From NCBI RefSeq assembly GCF_000153305.1, contig NZ_CH724107.1:477377-541376 (forward strand): a DNA stretch of 64,000 bases, read 5' to 3'. The notes under the pieces were generated by a model. It searched no databases and was not told the DNA's origin. It saw nothing but the letters and a program-made list of their open reading frames with translations. Below, piece after piece: positions 53,154-62,047 of this stretch (positions are counted from its first letter, which is position 1; every line of letters begins with the position of its first letter). A program made the translations under genes and the position numbers. This DNA comes from Oceanicola granulosus HTCC2516 (GTDB taxonomy: Bacteria > Pseudomonadota > Alphaproteobacteria > Rhodobacterales > Rhodobacteraceae).

Positions 53154-53837
53154 TCAGCGGCGCGCCCGGCCCCGGGCGCGCTGCACCCCCCAGACGGCCG
53201 CGGGCAGCGCCACCGTCACCGCCGAGGCGACGATGATCGCGAGCGTGCGGTGCTCGCCGTCGGCCACCCCTGCCCCCATCGCGGCGAAGGCGAAGCCCAT
53301 CGGCGCGACGCCGAGCAGCGTCGCTAGGGCGAAGCGCCAGGTGGAGAGCGTGGTGAGGCCGGCGGCGTAGCTGACCGCGTCGAACGATATCAGCGGCACC
53401 AGCCGCGCGCCGAACACCGCGAGCATCAGCATCGTCGGCGAGCGCGGGCGGCAGATCCAGGCGGCGATCCTGTTGTCGCGCCCCGCGAGCGCGGATCGGA
53501 AGCGGCGCGCGATGGCGAAGGCGATCATCGCGCCGAGGAACGCGCCCGCGATGCTGACCGCGCCGCCCCCCGTCACCCCGTAGACCGCCCCCGCCGCCAT
53601 GGCGATCGGCCCGCTCGGGATCGGGCTCGCCACCACCGCGAGGGCCATCAGCACGACCAGCAGCACCGGCCCCGCCCGCCCCGCCGCGGCGGCGAGCCGG
53701 TCCGTCGAGCCGAGCAGCGTCGCCCAGTCCGCCGCCACCGGCCACCAGACCGGCGCGCACAGCAACGCCAGCAGCAAGCTGCCGGCGGCGAGCGCCAGGA
53801 GGAGGGCGACGGGACGGGTGTGGTCGGAGGCGATCAT
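53154..53837 (-). CDS. TVP38/TMEM64-family membrane protein
   Basis: A 227-aa inner-membrane protein of the DedA-related VTT fold: ASPIPSGPIAMAAGAVYGVTGGGAVSIAGAFLGAMIAFAIAR, then ARLVPLISFDAVSYAAGLTTLSTWRF, the re-entrant and core signatures. Five to six helices. Family members are thought to affect lipid or small-molecule transport. It ends four bases from the convergent nucleotidase. Confidence 0.88.
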   Translation of the reverse strand: MIASDHTRPVALLLALAAGSLLLALLCAPVWWPVAADWATLLGSTDRLAAAAGRAGPVLLVVLMALAVVASPIPSGPIAMAAGAVYGVTGGGAVSIAGAFLGAMIAFAIARRFRSALAGRDNRIAAWICRPRSPTMLMLAVFGARLVPLISFDAVSYAAGLTTLSTWRFALATLLGVAPMGFAFAAMGAGVADGEHRTLAIIVASAVTVALPAAVWGVQRARGRARR

Positions 53838-53937
53838 GCCCGCCAGATGTCACGCCGCCGGGGGATTTAGAAGGGTCGGCGGCGCGATGGGCCGGCAGGG
53901 ACTGGCCGGGCGGGTGCCCGGCCCCTGCCCCGCAAAC

Positions 53938-54417
53938 TCAGCGCGCGAACGTCTCCATCCGCAGCTGCGCGTTGCAGTAGGCGCCGTCGTAGGTGCCGAT
54001 CCAGATATCCATGCGCCCGTTCGATGGCCGCGTCAGGCTGATCCTGGGGTCGTAGTTCCCGTTGTCGTCGTCGTCGTAGTACCAGTTGACCGCGCCGGTA
54101 TTGATCAGCAGCGCCGCGTCGCACTCGCTCACGACCGAGACGACGAGCCGCAGCCCGCCCATGTTCTGCAGGTGGAAGCTGAAGTCGGGCTGGGTGGTGA
54201 AGTAGCCGGCGCCCCGGTCCGTGCGCGGGTTGATGCCGGGGCAGTCCCAGATGTAGCTCTCGCCGCCCGCGACGACGTTGAAGAAGGCCGGCCGGCGCAG
54301 CTGTGGGCCGGTCGCGGAATATTGCTCGACGCCCGCGAGGGTGAAGGTTGGACAGGCGACGGCCGCACCGGCGGACAGGCCGAAGAAGGCGGCCAATGCC
54401 ATGATAAGGCGTTTCAT
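53938..54417 (-). CDS. Secreted beta-sandwich-like protein, function unknown
   Basis: A 159-aa exported protein with signal peptide KRLIMALAAFFGLSAGAAVA. The mature part has four Cys (VACPTF, WDCPG, SECDAA, AYCNAQ), so two disulfides are likely. The C-terminal pattern NYDPRISLTRPSNGRMDIWIGTYDG resembles the pre-peptidase-like beta-sandwich tail found in Rhodobacterales secreted proteins. An Asp run (YYDDDDNGNYD) is a possible calcium site. ATG 54417 follows AAGGA. No catalytic motif is visible. Confidence 0.75.
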   Translation of the reverse strand: MKRLIMALAAFFGLSAGAAVACPTFTLAGVEQYSATGPQLRRPAFFNVVAGGESYIWDCPGINPRTDRGAGYFTTQPDFSFHLQNMGGLRLVVSVVSECDAALLINTGAVNWYYDDDDNGNYDPRISLTRPSNGRMDIWIGTYDGAYCNAQLRMETFAR

Positions 54418-54504
54418 CTGGATGATCCTTTGCGAAAATTGCTTCGCCTCGACCATACGTGAAATGACATCGGCTAGTTAAGCCGAAAAGCGCCGAACCA
54501 TGGC

Positions 54505-54535
54505 AAAAACGCGAAACGCCGCCCCGAAGGGCGGC
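54505..54535 (-). terminator. Rho-independent terminator of tig
   Basis: On the minus strand GCCGCCC-TTCG-GGGCGGC is a 7-bp stem with a stable UUCG tetraloop, followed by GTTTCGCGTTTTT. It starts 31 bases after the tig stop. Confidence 0.85.
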
Positions 54536-54566
54536 GCTGCGGCAACTGGTGCAATCCGGGGCTGGC

Positions 54567-55904
54567 TCAGGCGGCGAAATCCTCGTCGTCGAGCTTCTCG
54601 ACGGCGGCCTGCAGCTCTTCCTTGGAGACTTCCTTCTCCGTCACGTCGGCCTTCTCGAAGATCAGGTCGACGACCTTGTCCTCGAAGATCGGTGCCTGCA
54701 GCTGCTGGCGCATCTGCGGGTTCTGCTGGACGAACTCGAAGAACTGACGCTCCTGGCCCGGATACTGGCGCGCCTGATTCATGACGGCCTGGGTCATCTC
54801 GGCGTCGGTCACCTGGACCTCGTTCTTCTGGCCGATCTCGGCAAGGAACAGGCCCAGCTTCACGCGGCGCTCGGCGAGCTTCTGGTGCTCCTCGGTGGGC
54901 TCGATGGCCGGGTGGTCGTGGCCCTCGTGCTCGGGGTTCTCCTCGTGCCACAGCTGGTGCGCGATCTGGCGCGCCTCGGCGTCGACGAGGCCCTTGGGCA
55001 GCTCGAAGTTCACCTTCTCGTCGAGCGCGTCGAGCAGGCGGCGCTTGGCGACGGCGCGGGCGGCGCCCTGGTACTCGGCCTCGAGACGCTCGGAGATCTG
55101 CGCCTTCAGGCCGTCGAGATCGTCGGCGCCGTAGCGCTTGGCGAGCTCATCGTCGATGGCGGCCTCGGCGGGCGCTTTCACTTCCTTGACGGTGACGTCG
55201 AAGGTGACGGCCTGACCGGCGAGGTGCTCGGCCTGGTAGTCCTCGGGGAAGGTGATCTCGATCGTCTTCTCGTCACCGGCGGCGACGCCGCTCAGCTGCT
55301 CCTCGAAGCCGGGGATGAATGCGTTGGAGCCGAGCACCAGCGGGTAGTCTTCCGCGGAGCCGCCCTCGAACGCCTCGCCGTCCTTCTTGCCGACGAAGTC
55401 GATCACGACCTGGTCGCCGTCTTCGGCCGCGCCGTCCTTCGTCTCGAAGGTCTGGGCCGACTTGGCGAGGTTCTCGAGCGCGTCCTGCACGGAGGCGTCG
55501 TCGGCCTTGGCGACGAGGCGCTCGATGGAGATGGTGGAGAAGTCGATCTCGCCGATCTCGGGCAGCGTCTCGTACTCGACGTCGACGACGACGTCGTCGC
55601 CCTCTTTCCAGTCCTCGTTGTTCATCTTCATCGAGGGCTGCATCGCCGGGCGGTGGCCGGTCTCCTCGAGGTGGCTGGAGACGGCGCCGTCGACGCTCTC
55701 CTGCATCGCCTCGCCCATGAGCCGGGGGCCGTACTGCTTCTTGAGCAGCGCCATCGGGACCTTGCCCTTGCGGAAGCCCTTCATCTCGATACCGGGCTGC
55801 GCTTCCTTGAGCTTGCTCAGCACCTTGTCGTCCAGTTCGGCGGCCGTGACGGTGATCTGGTAGCCGCGCTTCAGGCCGTCGTTCAGGGTCTCGGTGACTT
55901 GCAT
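54567..55904 (-). CDS. tig: Trigger factor
   Basis: A 445-aa ribosome-associated chaperone and prolyl isomerase. The ribosome-binding signature is [17 protein letters not shown] (about 43-59). The FKBP-type PPIase domain (about 160-245) holds [41 protein letters not shown]. The helical C-terminal arms end in [17 protein letters not shown] 55904 gives the standard start [15 protein letters not shown] with GAGGAAG upstream. Confidence 0.97.
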   Translation of the reverse strand: MQVTETLNDGLKRGYQITVTAAELDDKVLSKLKEAQPGIEMKGFRKGKVPMALLKKQYGPRLMGEAMQESVDGAVSSHLEETGHRPAMQPSMKMNNEDWKEGDDVVVDVEYETLPEIGEIDFSTISIERLVAKADDASVQDALENLAKSAQTFETKDGAAEDGDQVVIDFVGKKDGEAFEGGSAEDYPLVLGSNAFIPGFEEQLSGVAAGDEKTIEITFPEDYQAEHLAGQAVTFDVTVKEVKAPAEAAIDDELAKRYGADDLDGLKAQISERLEAEYQGAARAVAKRRLLDALDEKVNFELPKGLVDAEARQIAHQLWHEENPEHEGHDHPAIEPTEEHQKLAERRVKLGLFLAEIGQKNEVQVTDAEMTQAVMNQARQYPGQERQFFEFVQQNPQMRQQLQAPIFEDKVVDLIFEKADVTEKEVSKEELQAAVEKLDDEDFAA

Positions 55905-56071
55905 TGTCTTCCTCGTGTGGGGAGCGTCTGGGACCGGGGCCGCACTTAAGGCCGCCCTCGAGAATTGGGGTCTTCTAGAGGTCGACCCGCTCGCCTTCAA
56001 CCCCGTTTTTGCTCATGCAGGCAAGGCCCGCAGGCGTATCGCGGGCCCCGGCGGGCGAGTCGGGCGGCCGC

Positions 56072-56593
56072 TCAGAGGGCGACGCGCTCGCGGTTGGCGC
56101 TCTCGAGGGCGGTGGCGAGCAGCCGCTCGACGTAGTCGCCGACCGAGCGGAAGCAGTAGACCTCCGCCGCCGCGTCCCCCGTCAGCCGGATCGCCGCCGC
56201 CACCTGCCCGAGCCGCGTGCGCCGGACCTGGCCGACGTGGAACCGGCCCGGGCGCATGTCGCAGGGGGTAATCCGCGCGAGCGCGTCGCGCACGCCGGGG
56301 CCGCGCAGGGTGAAGACGACGCGCGCGTCCGACACGTCGCTGGCGAGGTGGTGCTGCGCGGCCAGCGCCTCGCCGAGCCGCGCGAGCACCTCGCCGACGT
56401 CGCCGGGGTCGCAGAGCAGCAGCAGCTCGTCGGGCGACATCCAGAGCAGCGCCCGCCCCTCGCCCGCCGCGCCGAGCGGTGCGGGCAGGTCGGCGCCGGT
56501 GATCTCGCGGCAGGGGCCGGCGAGGCTGTCGAAGTCGCCGCGCAGGGCGATCATGCCGCGCGGGGCCGCGCGCTCGAGCGACAGGTCAGACAT
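56072..56593 (-). CDS. soxG: Sarcosine oxidase gamma subunit
   Basis: A 173-aa small subunit of heterotetrameric sarcosine oxidase. Family pattern: MIALRGDFDSLAGPCREITG, LLWMSPDELLLLCDPGDVGEVLARL, DVSDARVVFTLRGPGVRDALARITPCDMRPGRF and SVGDYVERLLATAL. It overlaps the soxA stop by eight bases, in the usual order B-D-A-G. Confidence 0.93.
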   Translation of the reverse strand: MSDLSLERAAPRGMIALRGDFDSLAGPCREITGADLPAPLGAAGEGRALLWMSPDELLLLCDPGDVGEVLARLGEALAAQHHLASDVSDARVVFTLRGPGVRDALARITPCDMRPGRFHVGQVRRTRLGQVAAAIRLTGDAAAEVYCFRSVGDYVERLLATALESANRERVAL

Positions 56594-59567
56594 TCTGCTT
56601 CTCCCCCTCCGGATCGTAGAAGACCGGGCTGACGACCTTCGCCGCCACCGTGCCGCCGTCCACCTTGTTGGCCTCGACCACCTCGCCCATCCGCGCCGGC
56701 CCGCGATGGAGCAGCGCCATCGCGATGCCGCGCCCCAGCGTCGGCGAATGGTAGGTCGAGGTGACGCGGCCCTGCACGTTGCGCTGGCCGTTGGCGTTGG
56801 TGCCGTCCTCGACGATGTAGGCGCCGTCGGGCAGCACCGAGCCGTCCTCCGTGAGCAGTCCGACGAGTTGCCAGCGGTTCGGATCGGTCATGTGGCTGCG
56901 CTCCTGCGCGCGCTTGCCGAGGAAGTCGTCCTTCTTCTTGCTGATCGCCCAGCCCAGGCCGAGATCCTGCGGGATCACCGTGCCGTCGGTCTCGTCGCCG
57001 ATCATGATGAAGCCCTTCTCGGCGCGCATCACGTGCAGCGCCTCTGTGCCGTAGGGCATCACGCCGAACTCCGCTCCCGCCTCGAACAGCCGGTCCCAAA
57101 GCTCGCGGCCCCGGCCGGCGGGAGTGGCGATCTCGTAGGAGAGCTCGCCCGAGAACGAGATGCGGAACACCCGGACCGGCTGCCCGCCGAGCTCGCCGTC
57201 GCGCCAGTCCATGAACTTGAGCGCATCGGCGGAAACGTCCATGCCGCCGAGCTTTTCCAGCACCGCACGGGCCTTCGGGCCGACGACGGCGATCTGCGCG
57301 TACTGCTCGGTAAGGTTGGCGGTGTAGACCTGCCAGTCCCACCACTCGGTCTGCAGCCACTCCTCCATGTGGGCGTGGATGCGGTCGGAGCCGCCGGTGG
57401 TCGTGTGGCAGAGCCAGGTGTCGTCGTCGAGCCGCGCGACGACGCCGTCGTCGATGAGGAAGCCGTTCTCGCTGCACATCAGCCCGTAGCGGCAGCGGCC
57501 GACCGGCAGGGTGCTCATCATGTTGGTGTAGAGCATGTCGAGGAAGCGGCCCGCGTCGGGGCCCTTGACGACGATCTTTCCGAGGGTGGATGCGTCAAGC
57601 ATCCCAACGGCTTGCCGGGTGTTCTTCACCTCCCGCGCGACCGCCTCGCCATGGCTCTCACCGCCCTCCGGGTAGCAGTAGGGCCGCCGCCAGTGGCCGA
57701 CCGGCTCCCAATAGGCGCCGCGGCGCTCGTGCCACTCGTGCAGCACGGTGCGGCGGATCGGCTGGAACAGCTCGCCCCGCGCGTCGCCGGTGATCGCGCC
57801 CATGGAGATCGGCGTGTAGGGCGGGCGGAAGGTGGTGGTGCCGACCGCGGGAATGTCTTCATCCAACGCTTGAGCAAGCACGGCGAGGCCGTTGATGTTG
57901 CTCAGTTTCCCCTGATCTGTCGCCATGCCGAGCGTGGTGTAGCGCTTGGTGTGCTCGACGCTCTCGTAACCCTCCTGCGCCGCGAGGCGGACGTCGGAGA
58001 CCTTCACGTCGTTCTGGAAGTCGAGCCACATCTTCTCGCGCAGCTCGATGCGCGCGTTGTCGGGCATCATCCAGACCGGGTGCAGCGGCGCTTCCTCGGG
58101 CTGCGTGCCCGGGGCGGGCGCTCCCTCGCCGCCGCCGGCGCGGTGGGCGTCCTCGAGGATGGCGGCGAGGCCGAGATGACCGTTGGCCGCGCCCGCGATG
58201 TCGACCACCGCCTCGCCGTCGGCGCCGGTGGGGGCGCGGTCGGGGTCGGGGCGGAAGAAAGCGCGCTCGGCGTCCCAGGAGAGCTTGCCGCCGGTGTGGC
58301 TCCAGAGGTGGACGACAGGCGACCAGCCGCCCGACATGGCCAGGCACTCGCAGGGGATCGTCTCGATCACCGCGCCCTCGCCCGCCTGCGCGCAGACATG
58401 GACCGCCTCGAGCCGCTTGCCGCCGGTGGCCTTGGCGACGCCCTTGCCGGTCAGCACCCGGACGCCCCGCCCGCGCACCTGCTCGGGCAGCGCGCCGGTG
58501 GCGGAGGTGCGGGCATCGAGCACGGCGACCACGTCGAGCCCCGCGTCGAGCACCGCCAGCGCTGTGCGGTAGCCGTCGTCGTTGTTGGTGACGAGCACGG
58601 TGCGGTCGCCGGTGCTGACGCCGTACTCGACGATGTAATCACGCACGGCCGAGGCCAGCATGACGCCCGGCAGGTCGTTGCCCGCGAAGGACAGCGGCCG
58701 TTCGAGCGCACCGGTGGCGACGATGATCCGCTCCGCCCGTACCCGCCAGAGCCGGTGGCGCGGCCCCGGCGCGCCGGGACGATGGTCCATCAACCGCTCA
58801 TAGCCGGTGACGTAGCCGTGGTCGTAGACCCCGGCTCCCATGCAGCGCAGCCGGAGCTGCACGTTGTCGAGCCCCTCTAGCTCGCGTACCGCGGCGTCGA
58901 TCCAGCCGGCCGCGTCGCCGCCGTCGATCTCGCCGCCGTCGACGGGCGTGCGCCCGCCCCAGTGCGCGCCCTGCTCCATCAGCAGCACCGAGCGCCCTGC
59001 CCGGCCCGCCGCGAGCGCAGCCTGCAGCCCCGCGACGCCTCCGCCGACGATCAGCACGTCGACGTGGGCGTAGTAGTGCTCGTAGGTATCCGCGTCGGCG
59101 TCCGTGGGAGCTTCGCCGAGGCCGGCGGACTTGCGGATGAACGGCTCGTAAACGTGCTTCCAGAACGGGCGTGGATGCATGAACATCTTGTAGTAGAACC
59201 CCGCCGGCAGCAGCCGCGACAGCCGCGCGTTGATCGCGCCGACGTCGAAGTCGAGGCTCGGCCAGTGGTTCTGCGAGCGCGCGACGAGGCCGTCGAACAG
59301 CTCCGTCGTCGTGGCGCGCGCGTTCGGCTCGAGCCGTGCGCCCTCGCCGAGGTTGACCAGCGCGTTCGGCTCCTCGACACCGCTGGCGACGATGCCGCGC
59401 GGGCGGTGGTACTTGAACGACCGCCCGACCAGCAGCTGGTCGTTGGCCAGCAGCGCCGAGGCGAGCGTGTCGCCCGCGAAGCCCTTCAGCTTGCGTCCAT
59501 TGAAGCGGAACGTGACCGGTTTGCCAGGGTCGACGCGGCGTCCGCCGGCCTTCAGCCGCGTGCTCAT
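56586..59567 (-). CDS. soxA: Sarcosine oxidase alpha subunit
   Basis: A 993-aa alpha subunit. The N-terminal 2Fe-2S-like ferredoxin-type fold (VTFRFNGRKLKGFAGDTLASALLANDQ) is followed by the NAD-binding Rossmann domain (VLIVGGGVAGLQAALAAGRAG, about residue 173). The C-terminal half (about 600-980) is a GcvT-like tetrahydrofolate-binding domain with KGPDAGRFLDMLYTNMMSTLPVGRCRYGLM and GLGWAISKKKDDFLGKRA. The holoenzyme oxidises sarcosine to glycine with H2O2, passing the carbon to THF as methylene-THF. It overlaps soxD by four bases. Confidence 0.96.
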   Translation of the reverse strand: MSTRLKAGGRRVDPGKPVTFRFNGRKLKGFAGDTLASALLANDQLLVGRSFKYHRPRGIVASGVEEPNALVNLGEGARLEPNARATTTELFDGLVARSQNHWPSLDFDVGAINARLSRLLPAGFYYKMFMHPRPFWKHVYEPFIRKSAGLGEAPTDADADTYEHYYAHVDVLIVGGGVAGLQAALAAGRAGRSVLLMEQGAHWGGRTPVDGGEIDGGDAAGWIDAAVRELEGLDNVQLRLRCMGAGVYDHGYVTGYERLMDHRPGAPGPRHRLWRVRAERIIVATGALERPLSFAGNDLPGVMLASAVRDYIVEYGVSTGDRTVLVTNNDDGYRTALAVLDAGLDVVAVLDARTSATGALPEQVRGRGVRVLTGKGVAKATGGKRLEAVHVCAQAGEGAVIETIPCECLAMSGGWSPVVHLWSHTGGKLSWDAERAFFRPDPDRAPTGADGEAVVDIAGAANGHLGLAAILEDAHRAGGGEGAPAPGTQPEEAPLHPVWMMPDNARIELREKMWLDFQNDVKVSDVRLAAQEGYESVEHTKRYTTLGMATDQGKLSNINGLAVLAQALDEDIPAVGTTTFRPPYTPISMGAITGDARGELFQPIRRTVLHEWHERRGAYWEPVGHWRRPYCYPEGGESHGEAVAREVKNTRQAVGMLDASTLGKIVVKGPDAGRFLDMLYTNMMSTLPVGRCRYGLMCSENGFLIDDGVVARLDDDTWLCHTTTGGSDRIHAHMEEWLQTEWWDWQVYTANLTEQYAQIAVVGPKARAVLEKLGGMDVSADALKFMDWRDGELGGQPVRVFRISFSGELSYEIATPAGRGRELWDRLFEAGAEFGVMPYGTEALHVMRAEKGFIMIGDETDGTVIPQDLGLGWAISKKKDDFLGKRAQERSHMTDPNRWQLVGLLTEDGSVLPDGAYIVEDGTNANGQRNVQGRVTSTYHSPTLGRGIAMALLHRGPARMGEVVEANKVDGGTVAAKVVSPVFYDPEGEKQNV

Positions 59568-59887
59568 GCGTTGCCCTCCCAGCCCGGTCGACGGGCCTTG
59601 ATCTTGTCCAGGATGTCATCGGGCGGTGCGGTGGTCTGGGCAGAGTAGGTGCCGAACACCTCGAGCGTCGCCGTGTCGCGCGCCGCGTGAAACCACTTGC
59701 CGCAGCCATAGACGTGCCGCCAGCGCTCGAAGTGGACGCCGCGCGGGTTGGCGCGCTGGAACAGGTAGCCCTCGAAGCTGGCGTCGTCGCCGTCGGGCCC
59801 CACCCGTGTCAGGTGCGCCTCGCCCCCGGGGGCGAGCTCGGTCTCGTCGGCGGCGACGCCGCAAGCGGGACAGGTCAAGAGCAGCAT
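59564..59887 (-). CDS. soxD: Sarcosine oxidase delta subunit
   Basis: A 107-aa zinc-binding subunit. The ligands visible are Cys in LTCPACGV and the HVYGCGKWFHAARD segment, which matches the Cys/His zinc site of the family. YLFQRANPRGVHFERWRH is a second family stretch. In most relatives it directly follows soxB; here an unrelated gene lies between. Confidence 0.94.
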   Translation of the reverse strand: MLLLTCPACGVAADETELAPGGEAHLTRVGPDGDDASFEGYLFQRANPRGVHFERWRHVYGCGKWFHAARDTATLEVFGTYSAQTTAPPDDILDKIKARRPGWEGNA

Positions 59888-59934
59888 GGCGCGGCCTCCG
59901 GGCGGATGGTTAACAGGGGGCCGGACACGACGAA

Positions 59935-59964
59935 GCGGACCGCCGCGCGCACGCGGCGATCCGC
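59935..59964 (-). terminator. GC-rich hairpin between the acidic-protein gene and soxD
   Basis: On the minus strand GCGGATCGCCGCG pairs with CGCGGCGGTCCGC through one U-G wobble, a 13-bp stem with a 4-base loop, about 25 bases after the stop of the acidic-protein gene. No good T-run follows. It may limit read-through into soxD or act in mRNA processing. Confidence 0.5.
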
Positions 59965-59986
59965 TCCGATGGTAGGACGGAGGGTG

Positions 59987-60481
59987 TTACTGGGTCGTTT
60001 CGGCGTCGTCTTCGTCGACTTCCTCGGCGACTTCGGCAGCGGTCTCGTCAGCTTCCTCGGCGATGGCGGCAGCAGCGTCGTCGATCTCTTCGTCGATCGT
60101 GGCCGCAGCGTCGTCGGCTTCCTCGGCGACGGCGCCGGCGGCTTCGTCGACTTCCTGGGCGACATCGGCGCCGGCGTCCTCGAGGGCCTCGCCGGCGTCA
60201 TCGAGGGCTTCGCCAGCGTCATCGACGGCGGCCTCGGTGGCGACTTCGGCCTCCTCGAGCTCGACCTCGGCTTCGTCGATGACCTCGGCATCGTCGATGA
60301 CTTCGGGCGTGGCGTCGAGCTCGGTGTCGGTGACGACGTCGTCGTCGCCGCCCCAGACGTACCACGCGATGAGCGCGACGATAACGACGAGCGCACCGAC
60401 GAGCAGCGCCATACCGGTGCCGCCGCCCTTGGGAGGTTCGCCGCCGGTGTTGTTGTTGATGTTGGTGTTGGGATCCGACAT
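59987..60481 (-). CDS. Membrane-anchored acidic Ala/Glu/Asp-rich protein inside the sox locus
   Basis: A 164-aa protein of unknown function. A polar N-terminus (SDPNTNINNNTGGEPPKGGG) is followed by one membrane helix at about 24-43 (MALLVGALVVIVALIAWYVW). A strongly acidic tail of about 120 residues then follows, made of short Ala/Glu/Asp/Val repeats such as DDAGEALDDAGEALEDAGAD and EEADDAAATIDEEIDDAAAAI, with coiled-coil periodicity. There are no Cys, almost no basic residues in the tail and no enzyme motif. It has its own RBS (GAGGAAGG) and a 112-base upstream region with a TGTGTCATTACACA palindrome, plus a hairpin behind it. This suggests a separate transcription unit inserted between soxB and soxD. 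Confidence 0.8.
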   Translation of the reverse strand: MSDPNTNINNNTGGEPPKGGGTGMALLVGALVVIVALIAWYVWGGDDDVVTDTELDATPEVIDDAEVIDEAEVELEEAEVATEAAVDDAGEALDDAGEALEDAGADVAQEVDEAAGAVAEEADDAAATIDEEIDDAAAAIAEEADETAAEVAEEVDEDDAETTQ

Positions 60482-60498
60482 GGGACTACCTTCCTCAC

Positions 60499-60512
60499 TG
60501 TGTCATTACACA
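60499..60512. promoter_or_regulatory. Palindrome in the promoter region of the acidic-protein gene
   Basis: TGTGT-CATT-ACACA, arms of five bases, 18 bases upstream of the ATG at 60481, next to the RBS. It lies in the only AT-richer stretch of the locus. It could be an operator or part of the promoter. Confidence 0.3.
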
Positions 60513-60593
60513 TAGCAAGTGCGGACTCCCCGTTCCGGTTCCCCCTTGATGCGCATCCTGCGAATGCGCGGCGAATTTGCGCGGACGCACGCA

Positions 60594-61838
60594 TCAGTGC
60601 GCCACCCCGGCGGCGACACTCTCGTCGATGAAGCGCCCCTCGCGGAAGCGGTCCAGCGAGAAGGCGTCGGCGAGCGGCGCGTGGCCTTTCGCCATCAGCT
60701 CGGCCATCGCCCAGCCCGAGCCGGGGATCGCCTTGAAGCCGCCCGTGCCCCAGCCGCAATTGACGAAGACGCCCTCGACCGGGGTCTTGGACAGGATCGG
60801 CGAGCGGTCCCCGGTCATGTCGACGATGCCGCCCCACTGGCGCAGCATCTTCAGCCGCGAGATCATCGGGAAGGTCTCGACCAGCGCCCGCACCGTCTCC
60901 TCGATGTGGTGGAAGGAGCCGCGCTGGGTGTAGTTGTTGAACCCGTCCGCGCCGCCGCCGATCACCATCTCGCCCTTGTCGGACTGGCTCATGTAGCCGT
61001 GCACGGTGTTGGCCATGACGACCACGTCCATGCAGGGCTTGATCGGCTCGCTCACCAGCGCCTGCAGCGACACGCTCTCGATCGGCAGCCGGAAGCCCGC
61101 CATCTCGGCGAGCTCGCCCGAATGCCCCGCCACCACGATTCCGAGCTTGCCGCAGCCGATCTCGCCCTTGGTCGTCTCCACCGCCGTGACCTTGCCGCCC
61201 TCGCGGCGGATGCCGGTGACCTCGCACTTCTGGATGATGTCCATGCCCATGTCCGAGCAGGCCCGCGCATAGCCCCAGGCCACGGCGTCGTGGCGCGCGG
61301 TGCCGCCGCGCGGCTGCCAGAGCGCGCCGAGCACCGGGTAGCGCGGCCCGTCGATGTTCATGATCGGGCAGAGCTCCTTGACCCGCTGCGGCGAGATGAA
61401 TTCCGTCGCCACGCCCTGCAGCGCGTTGGCGTGGGCGGTGCGCCGGTAGCCGCGGACCTCGTGCTGGGTCTGGGCCAGCATCATCACGCCGCGCGGGCTG
61501 AACATCACGTTGTAGTTCAGATCCTGGCTCATCGTCTCGTAGAGGCTGCGCGACTTCTCGTAGATCGCGGCCGAGGGGTCCTGGAGGTAGTTGGAGCGGA
61601 TGATCGTGGTGTTGCGGCCAGTGTTGCCGCCGCCGAGCCAGCCCTTCTCGATCACCGCGATGTTGGTGATGCCGTGGTTCTTGCCGAGCCAGTAGGCGGT
61701 GGCCAGCCCGTGCCCGCCGGCGCCGACGATGACCACGTCGTAGCGCGCCTTCGGCTCGGGCGAGCGCCAGGCGCGCTCCCAGCCCTCGTGGTGGCGCAGG
61801 GCCTCGCGGGCGATGGCGAAGGCGGAGTAGCGTTTCAT
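60594..61838 (-). CDS. soxB: Sarcosine oxidase beta subunit
   Basis: A 414-aa flavin subunit. The dinucleotide-binding motif is DVVIVGAGGHGLATAYWLG (about 34-52). The next segment, NIAVIEKGWLGGGNTGRNTTIIRSNYL, covers the flavin site. Also seen are GVMMLAQTQHEVRGYRRTAHANAL and the C-terminal GTGGFKAIPGSGWAMAELMA. It binds FAD and covalent FMN at the alpha-beta interface in characterised enzymes. It is the first gene of the sox set, with RBS GGGAAGGGAA. The operon is broken after it by the acidic-protein gene. Confidence 0.96.
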   Translation of the reverse strand: MKRYSAFAIAREALRHHEGWERAWRSPEPKARYDVVIVGAGGHGLATAYWLGKNHGITNIAVIEKGWLGGGNTGRNTTIIRSNYLQDPSAAIYEKSRSLYETMSQDLNYNVMFSPRGVMMLAQTQHEVRGYRRTAHANALQGVATEFISPQRVKELCPIMNIDGPRYPVLGALWQPRGGTARHDAVAWGYARACSDMGMDIIQKCEVTGIRREGGKVTAVETTKGEIGCGKLGIVVAGHSGELAEMAGFRLPIESVSLQALVSEPIKPCMDVVVMANTVHGYMSQSDKGEMVIGGGADGFNNYTQRGSFHHIEETVRALVETFPMISRLKMLRQWGGIVDMTGDRSPILSKTPVEGVFVNCGWGTGGFKAIPGSGWAMAELMAKGHAPLADAFSLDRFREGRFIDESVAAGVAH

Positions 61839-62047
61839 CGTCGATTCCCTTCCCGAGGCCCGGCCGGCCCCTCGTGCTGGAGATGGACCGTAGGCCGATG
61901 AACTTGGCGACTGTCAACGGCACGTTCGCGCCGGATTGCGACATCGCCGCCCCGCGCCGTGCGCCCGTCGCGCGGGCGTGAGGCCGGCGGGGGTTTCGCC
62001 GCGTCCGTCGCGCCGCTATGCAAACGCGGACCCGATCCGAGAGTGCG

